Source: Halichondria panicea (taxonomy: Eukaryota > Porifera > Demospongiae > Suberitida > Halichondriidae). From it: 64,000 nt of DNA. The notes beneath the pieces are model-generated. The model was given only the letters and a program-made list of their open reading frames with translations, searched no databases and was not told the origin of the DNA. Every line of letters begins with the position of its first letter. Within the stretch, counting starts at the first letter, position 1. A program made the position numbers and the translations under genes. Where the stretch lies: positions 3,301,001 to 3,365,000 of the forward strand of contig NC_087392.1 in NCBI RefSeq assembly GCF_963675165.1, written 5' to 3'. Of the stretch, positions 21,420 to 32,190 are shown piece by piece.

Positions 21420-21690
21420 TCGTACGGTGTTTTCCCTTGTACTGCGTTTTCCCTTGTACTGCTTTTGTAGGGCAACGATTCTTCAGGTAAGTTGCAGTTG
21501 ATACTGCCAGTAACAAGCTTGCTGACTCAACCTATCGCCTCTCAGCCACTCCATTTTGTTCTGGCGTTTTAGGGATTGTTCTTTCGTGTCGGATTCCTTC
21601 ATCCCTCAAGAATTTTTCGAATTCGTTTGAAGTGTATTCTCCGCCGTTATTGTTTCTAAGTGATTAAACACCTTATCCTTAGTTTTCAGC
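21420..21690 (-). pseudogene. copia integrase catalytic region
   Basis: In a short minus-strand frame I read NNNGGEYTSNEF, GIRHERTIPKTPEQNG and VAERR, the second half of a copia integrase core. The usual Asp of SDNGGEY is Asn here, so one catalytic position is lost. A stop follows VAERR, and a 17-bp tandem duplication at 21,429-21,462 breaks the frame. Confidence 0.65.
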
Positions 21691-21701
21691 CCACGTGTAT
21701 C

Positions 21702-21983
21702 TTATTTTGTCATCAGTGAAGGTGAGAAAATATTCAGCTCGTATTTTCCCACACACGTCCGAGTGCACAAGTTCCAGAGCTCCTTTCCACCAACACAGGT
21801 CTCGCAAAAACCGATCTTGTTAGCTGCATCATGTTCAACAAGTTTCTCCTTTGCAATCAGTTGTAAGTTCTGTTCACCGAGATGTCTGTGCCACAGTTTC
21901 CAGCCACATTTACGACTTCTTGAGCACAGTGTTCCAGGTGGTAGAGATTGCCAACGCGTGTGGCAAAAGCAACTTCTTCTCAT
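21702..21983 (-). pseudogene. copia GAG_pre-integrase domain
   Basis: The frame contains LWHRHLGEQNLQLIAKEKL and GFCETCVGGK, the HHCC-type zinc domain that precedes copia integrases (two His then two Cys). It is in order between the Gag-like and integrase parts. Confidence 0.75.
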
Positions 21984-22040
21984 TCAGAATTTCACAGCCG
22001 AATCTTGTTGTCTTTCCTTTACTAGAGGCTTTGGATACGC

Positions 22041-22712
22041 TCAACAGGCTACCAAAAGAACAGAACATTGTTCAACTTGCATTTCGCTGAGAGCGCCCAT
22101 CCCCCATCGCCTAGTGTCACTACTTGTGGAGTTTGCAGTGACTGAGTCAACAATCCAGGCGCCTTTCGTTGATGAAGCATTAAGTGCAAGGGTAGTGGCT
22201 TCTTCATCTGAGTGCGTCTCAGCTAGGCTGGCTGCTTGTTTCTTTTGACTCTGAGTCGCTAAGTCGCTAGGAACTTCCTGCAGTCCTGCAGGGGCTACTT
22301 GCTTTTCTTGGAACTTTGATTCTTCATGCAGTAGTCTCTCGGTTACTAGTTCCCATTTAGGAACGCTCTCCGTCACTAACATATCAAATGAGTCTGGTAG
22401 GCTAGCGAGCAGATGCACGACTCTGTCTTCTAGGATCTCCAACAGTTCACTCATCGTTTTGATGCGGTCGAGCTTTCTTCTTAGCTGCAGGTTATTTTCT
22501 TCAGCTTCAGCTTGTGGATCCTCAGGGTCACCTAGCAATGACGGCTCAACTGCGAGCAAGATCACTGCGAGTGTTTGGTCCTTTCTTGCCAGGAATTTTC
22601 TCTGTGGTTCTCCATCTCCACCTGGTGCGGCTTCTGTCCCGCCGACTATGTTCCAAAGGCTGTCCTTGACAAGGGCCTCGTAGTGCAGTTTTAAAGTTCG
22701 CCATTCGATCAA
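22041..22712 (-). pseudogene. copia Gag-like and protease start
   Basis: The 223-codon frame starts IEWRTLKLHYEALVKDSLWN and contains EILEDRVVHLLASLPDSFD and WELVTERLLHEESK, typical of the UBN2/Gag region of copia elements. Further on AWIVDSVTANS stands where the protease WIVDSGAT motif is expected, so the catalytic DSG is altered to DSV. No CCHC knuckle is visible, which suggests an internal deletion. Confidence 0.7.
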
Positions 22713-22795
22713 CCGTTCAATCCTACTTAAGAGTTTAGAGTCTTTGTTGCTAGCTATTCACTTCCGATTGCCTGGGCCCATAACCTATAACCTAT

Positions 22796-22970
22796 TGGCA
22801 AGAGATCTGATGCACAGCAGCGAGTTGAATTTGACAGGTAAACATGCATAGTGCACTGAGGCCTATTGTACAACAAAAGACTACTAAGATCCAACAGAGA
22901 TAATTACATTCCTAACACAAACTATGGTAACTACACAATAACCAATAAAATAACCAATAACTAAAACACA
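22796..22970 (-). repeat. Probable 5' LTR of the copia element
   Basis: Direct-repeat partner of 12,836-12,982. In element orientation it starts TGTGTTTTAG and ends near TTGCCA. It is followed inward by ggttatgggcccaggc, which could hold a primer site, and then by the Gag-like frame. Confidence 0.5.
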
Positions 22971-25057
22971 TAACTAATAATCATATTGGACATATCACCA
23001 CGCTTGCTGACCCACACACGTCCCACTTCCATGGCCACCACCCGCCTGCACTTTCGTCACTGTCAGACCCGATGACACACTTTTGTCATCAGGAAGTTCA
23101 TCTCCGTCATCATTGGACAGTGACCCACTTCCATCAGACACCCCCACCCGTTGACATCAGAGAACGATCACTGCTAATTCTAGTTTAGCTATACTACTCA
23201 TCTCCTGGCCTGGTCGTCCTGGTCCATAGCGCATAGCGTCTGGCATAAAGCTTTGGGAGGTATCCTACTATCCCCTCTCCTTCATAGGAGACATCGCCTT
23301 CAAGCTGTTCAAGCACATCGGCACAAGTAAACAACTTGCTGTAAGATGCTAAAAGGTGCTAATGAAATTTTAACATAGCTTGTGATTCTACAGCTCTTCG
23401 TACTCAGTGGCGAGAAATCTGGACTTTTGATAGCAGCTTTGTGGTCATAATAAAGAACTTCAATAAATCCATCATCACTTTAGTTTGCCACTCCAGTCTG
23501 TTGTTAGTGAAATTTAGAAAATTTCCACAATTTGCCATTCGTTCCTAATTGGATGCCAATTCTTTACGACTTCTCTAGCTAGGCTCTGAAATTGAGAGTA
23601 GAGTAGAGTTTAGAGTAATCTTCCTCGGTATGCGTAGGAAAGTTTCTGCAATAGATAGATCCAAACATACAGTCCTGAAGTCACTTCCCTTTCAGGTGTG
23701 GAAAAGACAGATGAGAACACTGGCATTTGGTATACACTGCTTCAAGACGTCCCCATATCTTTGTATAAACAATGGTCTGCTGCAAGGGGTGGTTTTGAGG
23801 TGAAAAAACTACTAGTCTGAGGTTACAACTTCTGCATGTAGAGTCACTGACTTAAGAGATGCTAGACAACAGCCAGGTCTAGCTACTAAGAATATGTACC
23901 TAGTATATATAGTACGTATCTTAGTCATCTACTAATTTAAAGTGCATGCATAGGTCATAGGTCAACTATTGCTGTTGCTGAGTCAGCAATGTTTTGTAGC
24001 CTCGATCGCCTTGTGAAGGAGTTGTGCATACTGAAAGTTCTCACCAGACTGCACTGGGTACCCAATGACTTGCAAGGATGTAGACAACATGAAAAGAATC
24101 ATGTCAAGATTTGCCATGCAAGGGTACTTCAAATGATCACTTACCCTGATTCTTCTCAATTTCTTGCAGGTTACTTCAAGTGTTAAGTGTTAAGGCAAGA
24201 CTCTTACCCTGATATGACAACCTGTAACATAAGGTTACTTCAAGTGTTCAGGCAAGACTCTTACACTGATTTGATTCTTGTCAATTCAAGTGTGTAACAC
24301 ATAGTGCTGGCTATACGACTGTACTCCAATACTCCCCCAGCATTAAATTTTAATCGGCATTATAAAGTCATGGTACCATTAAAATGAAAATGATTGTAGT
24401 TAAAACTGAAAACATTAAACTGTGCTAATGCCTCTCGCCAGCTTTCGCTGAAAAGTATTAGAGTGTTAGTTTCTAAAGTCACTGAGACTTATTTACAAGC
24501 TTGTATTATGTGGCCTTCAAAAAGGAAGAATCTTCCGGGATCTGTAGTTATTGTTAGCTTACCAGGCCTTCAAGAGACAAAGATGATTCTACCAGGAGGA
24601 TCTGGATCTGGATCTTGGATCTCACACATGGGGAATGAGCGCGCATGCGCATTACATCCATAGGAATAATTAAAGGGTGTGCCGGCTACTGTTTTAACAG
24701 ATATTTTTTCTGAGTATTGTAGCTAACAAAAAGCTAGCGCTTTAGTGCAAGGCTAACTCATATGTTGAATAGAAAGTTTGTGCGGACAGATGATGGTGCC
24801 TTCAATGTGAGTCAAACTAGCCATAACTCGAGAAAGAAGCTTTAGATTACTACGAATCAAAATCCACTGTTAGCATTGCAACCGTTGAGCTGGAACAGAC
24901 ACACAACACAGTCAGCTTTACCGTATCCCTCGTGCATAATGAAAATGATTGTGTTAACCCAGACTATGTTATGTTGCAGTTCACTGCCCCCCAATTTTTG
25001 CTATCTTGGTCCACAGCTCGATATTCCACTACATCGCATATAATTTTCTGATTGTAC
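22971..25057. other. Intergenic DNA
   Basis: No gene is supported. An acidic minus-strand stretch at about 23,050-23,160 could be an exon but has no homology I recognise. The short frames at 23,989-24,186 and 24,463-24,663 are anonymous. A piggyBac-like fragment is listed separately. Confidence 0.5.
23166..23396 (-). mobile_element. piggyBac-like element, internal fragment E
   Basis: The stretch from ctgctaattctagtttagc through tcctggtccatagcg and ggtatcctactatcccctc to gctaatgaaattttaacat matches the interior of copies A-C. Both termini are missing. Confidence 0.55.
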
Positions 25058-25061
25058 TTAA

Positions 25062-25878
25062 CCCTTTAACCGCCCCACAATAGTGACTTTTTTTGCGAAA
25101 TTCTAATTCTGCGGTACTTAGGAAGTAGCTCGAACTACGCACATCCCTGTATACAGGAAGAGCTGTAGAATCACATGCAATTTAGTCTAGAAATTTCCAA
25201 GCCACGTTGCTATGTTAAAATTTCATTAGCATCTTACCGCACGCAGTTTATAGCTATGGCTAGGTTGTTTACTTGTGCCGATGCCGATGTGCTTGAACAG
25301 CTTGAGGACAGCAATGGCGATGTCTCTTCTGGTGATGACAGTGCCTATGAATATGAATACCTCCCAAAGGCTACCAGCTTTATGCCAGACGCTGATGAAC
25401 GCTAGCGCTATGGACCAGGACGGTGAAAGACCAGGAGAGGGCTCACTGTGTGACTCTGGCAAGTAGTATAGTATAGCTAGAATATCAGTAGTGAGTATGA
25501 TATAGCTAAAATAGAATTAGCAGTAATGAACAGTCTTTATGTGAGCTTTATGTGAGCTTGTAAATTTCATAGATCGTTCACCGATATAGTAATAGACGTA
25601 CGTATTGTACTTCAAATTGATATATCTTAGCACTGTTACATTCATATGATGTGAAAATCTGAAAATCAAGCTCCTTTATACCATGATCCATAAAAAAAAT
25701 TTTTTGGAGCATTTAAAATGATAAAAACGGGTGAGCGTAATAACCGTGGTTGTTATGGCAACACGTGTTGCACCATTTTATTCCTTGCATTCTATTGGTA
25801 TATGATTGCTAGGCAACCCGATAGAGAATTTACAGACATTTTACTTTACTGTCAATTAAGAATCCGACGGTTAAAGGG
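25062..25878 (+). mobile_element. piggyBac-like non-autonomous element, copy C (complete)
   Basis: It is flanked by TTAA on both sides (25,058-25,061 and 25,879-25,882). The termini are CCCTTTAACCG and its complement CGGTTAAAGGG, an 11-bp TIR. The length is 817 bp. It carries one reading frame but no transposase core, so it would depend on a transposase encoded elsewhere. This is the reference copy for the relics at 3.7, 5.8, 7.6 and 23.2 kb. Confidence 0.75.
25175..25405 (+). pseudogene. piggyBac-type N-terminal ORF remnant
   Basis: The 76-codon frame starts MQFSLEISKPRCYVK, then MARLFTCADADVLEQLED, GDVSSGDDSAYE and FMPDADE. The second part looks like the acidic N-terminus of a piggyBac transposase; translation may begin at the internal ATG (MARLF). 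It stops before any catalytic domain. The homologous frame in copy A supports shared ancestry but not function. Confidence 0.4.
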
Positions 25879-25882
25879 TTAA

Positions 25883-26674
25883 CGACGGAGTAGACGGCTG
25901 ACACTACAACAAACTGAACATCAGAACAAACTGAACATCAGCCATTGCAGCCTGCAAAGTTATAGTATATAGTATCTAGTATAGCTAGAGCAGCTCACAT
26001 TTCACACTAAGACGGCACACTAAGACGGCGCACCTTTGAGTCTGGTAGAGTGTTAAATTGGATCTTATCAGGCAATCTAGCAATCTATATTCATCATAAT
26101 TATTAATACAAATATTATTATTAATACAATAACATACGATACAACAATTAGTGCCTTTCAAGGGTGTGTAGCTCACATCGACATTGAAAAGAAGTTGGTT
26201 AGATTTGCCATGAAAGAGATGCTTTAAATGTCCATTCTTGTTTTCAAAACCGAATAAGGAATGTGTGCACTTCTATCACCATATTATAGTTCAGGGAGCA
26301 AGACGCAAAAATCTATAATCATTTACTCCGCAGCGTTGACTTCAGCTTGAGTTATCCTACTTCCCAACATGATTACTTCCCAACATGATATGAATTGCAC
26401 ACACCAGTGGTGCCAAAAAAGAGACGGCAGGTGATCAATGAGCAGAAGCCAAGTATGTAGTTCTGAAGCTTTCCAGATGTTTCCGAATAGATCTTGGGGG
26501 CCGGCTGAATTCATGGGGGGGAGTTTGCTTCAGAAAAGTCCAAGGTAGAACGGCTCTCTGTGGTTGTTACTCCTTCCAGCACTGCATGCTTATAATACAG
26601 AATTGACTAAGTTGATAATGGAGGTGAGAGGAGATAACCCTTTGACTGGTTGCTGACTTTGACTGGTTGCTGAC
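25883..26674. other. Intergenic DNA
   Basis: No gene seen. Exact tandem duplications occur at 26,359-26,390 (16 bp) and 26,641-26,674 (17 bp). Confidence 0.5.
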
Positions 26675-26986
26675 TCACTTCGGCTTCACAAGCATTACAA
26701 CGATTTCGATTTCAGAATCAGATCTTAAAGTATCGGGCGGGTATGTGAGTGTCGCATTCTTTGTGGAGACAAACCGAGCGGCCATTGAACTGCTATCACA
26801 ATTGATGCTTTGAAGTCCTTGAAAAGAATTTACAACAAGGCGGAGTCTACTAATTTGACACGCTAGAGAGGTGTTTAATATTCGGCTTAGATGGCACGTT
26901 TTCAGTCTAATAGTAGGATCAGACTGGCCACATGCTGGCCACATGCTGACACCACATGCTGACAGTAGACACCATCGGTAGGACAT
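26675..26986 (-). CDS. Uncharacterised 103-codon ORF
   Basis: The minus-strand frame has several cysteines (CHLSRILNTSLACQISRL, SINCDSSS) and ends EIVVMLVKPK before a stop. The pattern could be an extracellular domain, and a frame with a possible membrane segment lies upstream on the same strand (27,305-27,703), but I cannot link them by splice sites. The first ATG is not well supported. Confidence 0.25.
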   Translation of the reverse strand: MSYRWCLLSACGVSMWPACGQSDPTIRLKTCHLSRILNTSLACQISRLRLVVNSFQGLQSINCDSSSMAARFVSTKNATLTYPPDTLRSDSEIEIVVMLVKPK

Positions 26987-27115
26987 TGAAAGGGCAAGAC
27001 AATCCCCACCAGAAAATTGACTACCTGACGCTACAAGTTTTCATCATCAGTCGATACTTCTGGCAGTCCAACAAGCGAATCTCCAACAAGCAGTAATCTG
27101 CAGAACAAAGGATGA

Positions 27116-27335
27116 TTGACACACACCCACACACACACAGAGTCAGTCCACACACAGAGTCAGTCACACACACACAGCACACACACACACACACACACCA
27201 CACAGAGTCAGTCACACAGTCACACAGTCAGTCACACACACACACACAGACACACACCACACACAGACACACACACACACACACACGCACATCGCACACG
27301 CACATCACACACACACACACACACGAAGGAAGTCA
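27116..27335. repeat. CA-rich simple repeat
   Basis: Runs of (CA)n are interspersed with gagtcagt units (ACACAGAGTCAGTCACAC). Frames through it encode HTHTH or VCVCV and are not evidence of genes. Confidence 0.85.
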
Positions 27336-27703
27336 CTCACTTGATAAAACTGACTCAAATGCACCAAGTCGGCAGTGGGCGAACACTTCTTTCCACAAGT
27401 CACGCATATTTTTTTATGGCAGGAGTCTGTCTTTTCAAAAAACCTCTTCAATTTGTAGAAGGTGGGAGGTATTAGATTTTGCTTGGGGGAGATGAATATG
27501 AGGAGACCTATGCATGCACACAACACTTCAAAAACAGTGACCTTTGCACCAGGTGTTGAGTTTGCTGATGTTGCTGATGAAGACGTGGATGTTGAATTTG
27601 CAGTGCTGGTGAAGACGTGGGCGTGGAACGCTGGTGAAGACGTGTTTGTTGAATTTTCTAGAGGGGATATGGCTACATCTGGCGGGGATATGGGTATGGG
27701 CAT
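27305..27703 (-). CDS. ORF with Ser/Thr-rich stalk and possible membrane segment
   Basis: The minus-strand frame has an ATG start (MPIPISPPDVAISPLENS), a Ser/Thr/Asn-rich stretch (about residues 18-50), then VTVFEVLCACIGLLIFI (about 55-71), which is hydrophobic enough to be a transmembrane helix, and a basic tail with CVTCGKKC. It runs into the CA repeat at its 3' end. It could be an exon of a type I membrane protein. No signal peptide is visible and no family is recognised. Confidence 0.3.
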   Translation of the reverse strand: MPIPISPPDVAISPLENSTNTSSPAFHAHVFTSTANSTSTSSSATSANSTPGAKVTVFEVLCACIGLLIFISPKQNLIPPTFYKLKRFFEKTDSCHKKICVTCGKKCSPTADLVHLSQFYQVSDFLRVCVCV

Positions 27704-28576
27704 CTGGTCTGCAATGACAAAAAAAGTGTATACACTCTTGTGGTACTGGCATCCTTGTTCTTGATGGAGTACCCATTGCTGATCGACATCGACATTAGCT
27801 TATTAGCTAGCAACGCATTACACAGCAACTAAGCATATAGTTTTCAGCTTGAAAACTCCCTTGTTTACTAACATTTCCATTCTTGTTAATTGGACACTTC
27901 CAAACTTGATTACTACTGTTGTGTGAACCACAATTACCAAGCAGTACTCAAACCTTGCAAACATGGTATAAACAAGCTTGTGAACTGCTTGAAAACTAGC
28001 TCAAATTACCAAGCAGTACTCAAACCTTGAAAACACAAGCTTATGAACTGCTTGAAAACTTCTGGTTTAGGTAATTAACTTTGGCAGGAATAATTGATTT
28101 CAATTAGCATAACAGCATGAACAATACACAAGTATACAAAGTTAGTGATAATGATACATGAGAGTTTCTGAAATGAGTTTTGTCAAATTAAACCACATCT
28201 GTTAAACATCCGCAGATAATGAATGCATCTGGAGGAGGTAGTACATAATAATATACAGGTCTCACTAGCATTAGCAGGACAAGGTGGTTGTCCCGGCTTT
28301 CTTGATTTTTTTGGCCATGACTGCCCCACCATCCTTCATTACTTTGGCATGAGAGTGTTCAAAACTACATGGAACAAAATAATAAAAAGTGGGATTTTAA
28401 CAGAGATTACTTACGATTAGATCGCCATCCAAGCTTATGTTCAATGATCACAGCTGGATCATCACTGTCATCTGATTCATCTGTGATGAAAGCAGGAGCT
28501 CCAATACTTGACTAATTTGATGTTTCTAAGGGGGTGTGTGTAATGATACTAAATTTAAATGAAAGCACCGCGGGTG
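27704..28576. other. Intergenic DNA with an 80-bp-class direct duplication
   Basis: A segment starting aattaccaagcagtactc at about 27,929 is repeated at about 28,004, each followed by a gaactgcttgaaaact motif. No gene is recognised. Confidence 0.5.
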
Positions 28577-29028
28577 CTGATGCCTCGGTGAAGCTATACC
28601 ACATGCTGTAGCTGCTAGCGCTAGTAGCTTGCGACCGTGTAATGGCTGCTGCATGCTGAACAGCTAGATGCAGCTTTACAGCTCTTTACAGCTCTTTTAT
28701 CACTGTTGCAGCTACCAATAGCTAGCGTTCTAGTGCAGAGCTAACTGCTAAGTAGAGTAGCAACACTACATGGACAAGTTTCGCTTCGCACTGATCTGAA
28801 AAGGCATTCCAAGTAAGCAAATCTAGCCATAACTAGAGAACGAAGCATTATTTTGCAAATCCACGAATTAAAATCCAAGAAAACAATCCAAGAAAACATG
28901 ACTAGAAGCCTATAGAAACTCTTACTTGCACTTCATTTATCCTTGAGCAGCACTCTACACACACACACAGACAGACACACAAACACACTACCGTATACCT
29001 CGCTTGCGCATGCACACCGAGGCATAAT
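28577..29028. mobile_element. Probable MITE with ATGCCTCGGTG termini
   Basis: ATGCCTCGGTG near 28,579 recurs inverted (CACCGAGGCAT) near 29,013-29,023. The right part (aaatccacgaatt, an ACACAC run, cgtatacctcgcttgcgc) matches 11,470-11,600. No coding potential is seen. Confidence 0.4.
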
Positions 29029-29415
29029 AACTATAGTATACTTACTCGAAGACGCCTTGCTCGACACCGACTTTGTTTAGCTTTGGCCGTTCTGCGCTGT
29101 TTTCTTTTTGATCGAGAGACCACTGTCGCCTGATCTGCTCATACTTCCGCTGAACTGCATCTGTACAGTATATATACAACGGAAAACTTGACCCTTAGAG
29201 AAATGTTCAGAGACGACGTTTTTAACCAGCTGACTCTTTACCAGCTGATTATGTTCTGACAAGGAACTAATTTAAAAAAACGAAAGTATGGTTAATAATT
29301 ATAGATTTAATCTCTCGTGTGGTAAAAAATCATCTTAAAAGGCATCGTAAGCGGCTGCTACCAAGTTCTGTAGATGATGTACAGATGTACATAAACTGAA
29401 TAAAATAAAAATTAC

Positions 29416-29690
29416 TTACAGTGAGCTGTCTGGTGACCCTGGCTTTCAGATGTGTCGATTGGTGACATTCTACAATTTATCTCTGGCTCTAGGAGGCTTC
29501 CAGCAGCTGGGTTTCCTTGTATCCCTAGTGTCCACTTCACAAATGAAAAGATTCTCCCTAAGACTTCAACATGTGACGTAAGCATCACCTTTCCAAGATC
29601 TTTTGACGAGCTGCCATATGAGATGTTTAAGAAAAAAATGGATATGAGCGTTTTGGATTCTGCTGGTTTTGGTGGTGGTCCGTAGTTAGT
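29416..29690 (+). pseudogene. HECT E3 ligase C-lobe fragment (G2E3-like)
   Basis: The plus-strand frame reads DILQFISGSRRLPAAGF, then KILPKTSTCDVSITFP, then YEMFKKKMDMSVLDSAGFG. This is the end of a HECT domain, with the catalytic Cys in TSTC at about the expected distance from the C-terminus. An acceptor-like cttacag lies just before it. The rest of the HECT domain is not found upstream on this strand, so this is an exon or fragment. The multicopy G2E3-like HECT proteins of marine invertebrates end in this way. Confidence 0.5.
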
Positions 29691-29834
29691 ATATAACAGT
29701 TCCAACCTTGACATTTTAGCTGCTGTATTACTTCATTGTGTTCATTCATTCATTCATCATCACATTATTCATTCCTTTTTCATTTATTTATTCATTCTTT
29801 CATTCATTCTTATCATAATTATAATAATTGAATA

Positions 29835-31317
29835 TTACATCCAAATACATTGTGAGCAAGTAGCATTAAGATGCTGTCCTGTAGTATGAAGTACGTCGAC
29901 AAAGAGTCCTCTACCATTATCTTCTGCTTCTTCAAGGGGATTTATAGTTTGGAAACTTTGTTTTAAAATTGAGCATGGTATAAACTTAATTCTTGGCACT
30001 GATAATTCTTGGCACTGATACACGTTCTCCTTACGTTCTCCTTCAACATCAGAAGTGTCCACATTAGCTGTAGTACCAAGTTCTTGCTCGCTTGTTTGCA
30101 GCATACCTTCAAAAAAAAGTTGGTATGGAGTTCGATTGCCTTCAGTAGATAAAGGATGATGATTCCAACTATCTACGAAACCTGAAATACATTTGTTTAT
30201 TCGTGGCAGGAAGATCAGATGCAAACAGTAAAGATCCACTTCATTTAAGGGGTCAAGAAGTCCATCACTTTCCAAAGATCGGAAGATTTGGGAAAACACG
30301 GAACCAACACATCTATGAACGTCACGCCAGAGTCTCTCAATTCTTTCATTGTGCACATTCTTTCATTGTGCACAGAACTCCCGGTGATTACACAACTGTA
30401 ATCATTATTGTGTGCAGCAATCATGTACCGCCATACCTCCACATTTTCTCCACCATGATCTGATCTCACATGGTTAGGGACACCATAGTGCCTGATACTG
30501 TCAGTGAAGAGCTGGAGAACAGTTTCTGAACGATTGTTGTCGGTGCATGCCACATAAATGATAGTGCGGGAGAAGCCGTCAATTGAACCATGGATCACAA
30601 AACGCCACCTTATAAGTTTATGATGGCCATCAATGTGCCACACATAATTTGGGTGAGGGGCACTGTACACACGGCGTCTAACAACAGTACAGCGACGCGC
30701 AATGACAGCTTGCTGAGGAACTTTTAATCCCCTTGCTCTTAAGTGGCCGCAAACAAGTCGTTCCCCATCATTCGGGTGATCTCTTTTTATACCACTGATC
30801 ACATCATCTAGCTCATTATCATCCAACATCGACCCATCCTGTGAGGATCTTCCATTTTCTTCTAATCGTCTGTACAAAGTTGCTCTTGATATTCCCAAGA
30901 TAGACGCAATTTTATTCCATTTGTAATGAAGTGATCGTATTTCCAGTATTTCGTCAATGGTAACAGTGGACCTCGCTCGGCCTTCCTGGACGATCAGACC
31001 TGTATATACACATAGACAGTTATGTATCAGAATTATTGTTTATACAGATATAGCACAGTGGAACCTCGTCTTATGTGACAAGGGACTTGCCCGTGTATAA
31101 TTATGGAAACTGAAGTACGTGGTGTTTACCATAGGGTAATGGTAATACCGGCGGTAAACTTTCTGCTAGAGTCTGTCACTGACCTGTCACTAATGGGACT
31201 CTGGTTGGCACCACTTGTTGGCACTTGAGGTAACTGTAACTGACCACTGCTAACTGCTTGCTGAATTGAAACAGCCAGGGCACTAGACAACACTCCAACA
31301 TTCACACCTTCAGCCAT
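29835..31317 (-). pseudogene. Integrase-core (DDE) transposon-derived protein, frameshifted
   Basis: The first exon (31,317 downward) starts with ATG: MAEGVNVGVLSSALAVSIQQ. A second exon begins after an acceptor at about 31,001 and runs to 29,835. It holds a helix-turn-helix (YKWNKIASILGISRATLYRR), then WHIDGHHKLIRWRFVIHG (first catalytic Asp), VRSDHGGENVEVW (second Asp) and, in another frame, ERIERLWRDVHR (Glu). The break is a 17-bp tandem duplication at 30,340-30,373; further duplications lie at 29,988-30,019 and 30,022-30,043. Proteins of this build are multicopy in corals, fish and sponges; their transposon class is uncertain to me. Confidence 0.65.
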
Positions 31318-31400
31318 TCTTGTGGACCATGTGGCAGGTTATCATGTGACTACCACTTGTAATGTAACAAAACCACACCCTGAAAAGCACACATCCTCCA

Positions 31401-32190
31401 CTGACATTTATAAATACCCATTGACATTTATAAATACCCATTGACATTTATAAATACACATGGACATTTATATATACCCATGGACATTTATATATACCCA
31501 TGGACATTTATAAATACCCATGGACATTTATATATACCCATGGACATTTATAAATACCCATGGACATATATAAATACCCATGGACATATATAAATGTCTA
31601 TGGGTATTTATAAATACCTGTGGACAATTATAAATGTCTACGGGTATTTATAAATACCCATGGACATTTATAAATACCCATTGACATTTATAAATACACA
31701 TGGACATTTATATATACCCATGGACATTTATATATACCCATGGATTATATATACCCATGGACATTTTATAAAAATACCCATGGACATTTATATATACCCA
31801 TGGACATTTATAAATACCCATTGACATTTATAAATACCCATTGACATATGACATATATAAATACCCATGGACATATATAAATGTCTATGGGTATTTATAA
31901 ATACCTGTGGACATTTATAAATGTCTATGGGTATTTATAAATACCCATTGACATTTATAAATACACATGGACATTTATAAATACCCATGGACATATAATA
32001 AATACCCATGGACATTTATATATACCCATGGACATTTATAAATACCCATGGACATATATAAATACCCATGGACATTTATAAATACCCATGGACATATAAA
32101 TACCCATGGACATATATAAATGTCTATGGGTATTTATAAATATCCATGGACATTTATAAATACCCATGGACATATATATATGTCTCACTC
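31401..32190. repeat. 20-bp near-palindromic AT-rich minisatellite
   Basis: About 38 units of the type TGGACATTTATAAATACCCA. Each unit contains two self-complementary cores, TTTATAAA and CCATGG, so the array reads similarly on both strands. Several units are inverted (aaatgtctatgggtattt at about 31,592, 31,633, 31,880, 31,919 and 32,119). The inverted stretches recur inside similar neighbour blocks, which suggests a higher-order repeat. No frame is meaningful. Confidence 0.9.

Larger units (their letters stand above)
12836..22970 (-). mobile_element. Ty1/copia-like retrotransposon, degenerate, split by two insertions
   Basis: Read on the minus strand, recognisable copia domains occur in the expected order: Gag-like (22,712-22,041), GAG_pre-integrase (21,983-21,702), integrase core (about 21,690-21,420), the IN-RT linker and RT start (21,382-21,024), then RT and RNase H (15,784-14,860). 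Short diverged direct repeats at both ends (12,836-12,982 and 22,796-22,970) are probable LTRs. A Ty3 element (15,785-21,018) interrupts the RT and a TTAA-flanked DNA element (12,999-14,853) interrupts the 3' end. The order of events is therefore copia first, the others later. Without the insertions about 3 kb remains, so there are internal deletions. Frames are broken repeatedly. The LTR limits are the least certain part. Confidence 0.7.

Noticed and set aside
12836-22970. Copia 5-bp target-site duplication outside the LTR-like repeats
   Set aside because: The flanking bases (tgtat and taact) do not match; the LTR limits are therefore stated as probable only.
27462-27764. Plus-strand 100-codon frame overlapping the Ser/Thr-rich minus-strand ORF
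   Set aside because: Its composition follows a local duplication of gaagacgtgg-type units, and it has no domain; the minus frame is the better candidate, though itself weak.
29452-29714. Minus-strand 100-codon frame opposite the HECT fragment
   Set aside because: The plus strand carries recognisable HECT C-lobe motifs; the minus frame is its shadow.
31401-32190. Telomere-like or origin-like repeat
   Set aside because: The unit is a 20-bp AT-rich minisatellite with no telomeric motif and no other origin feature.
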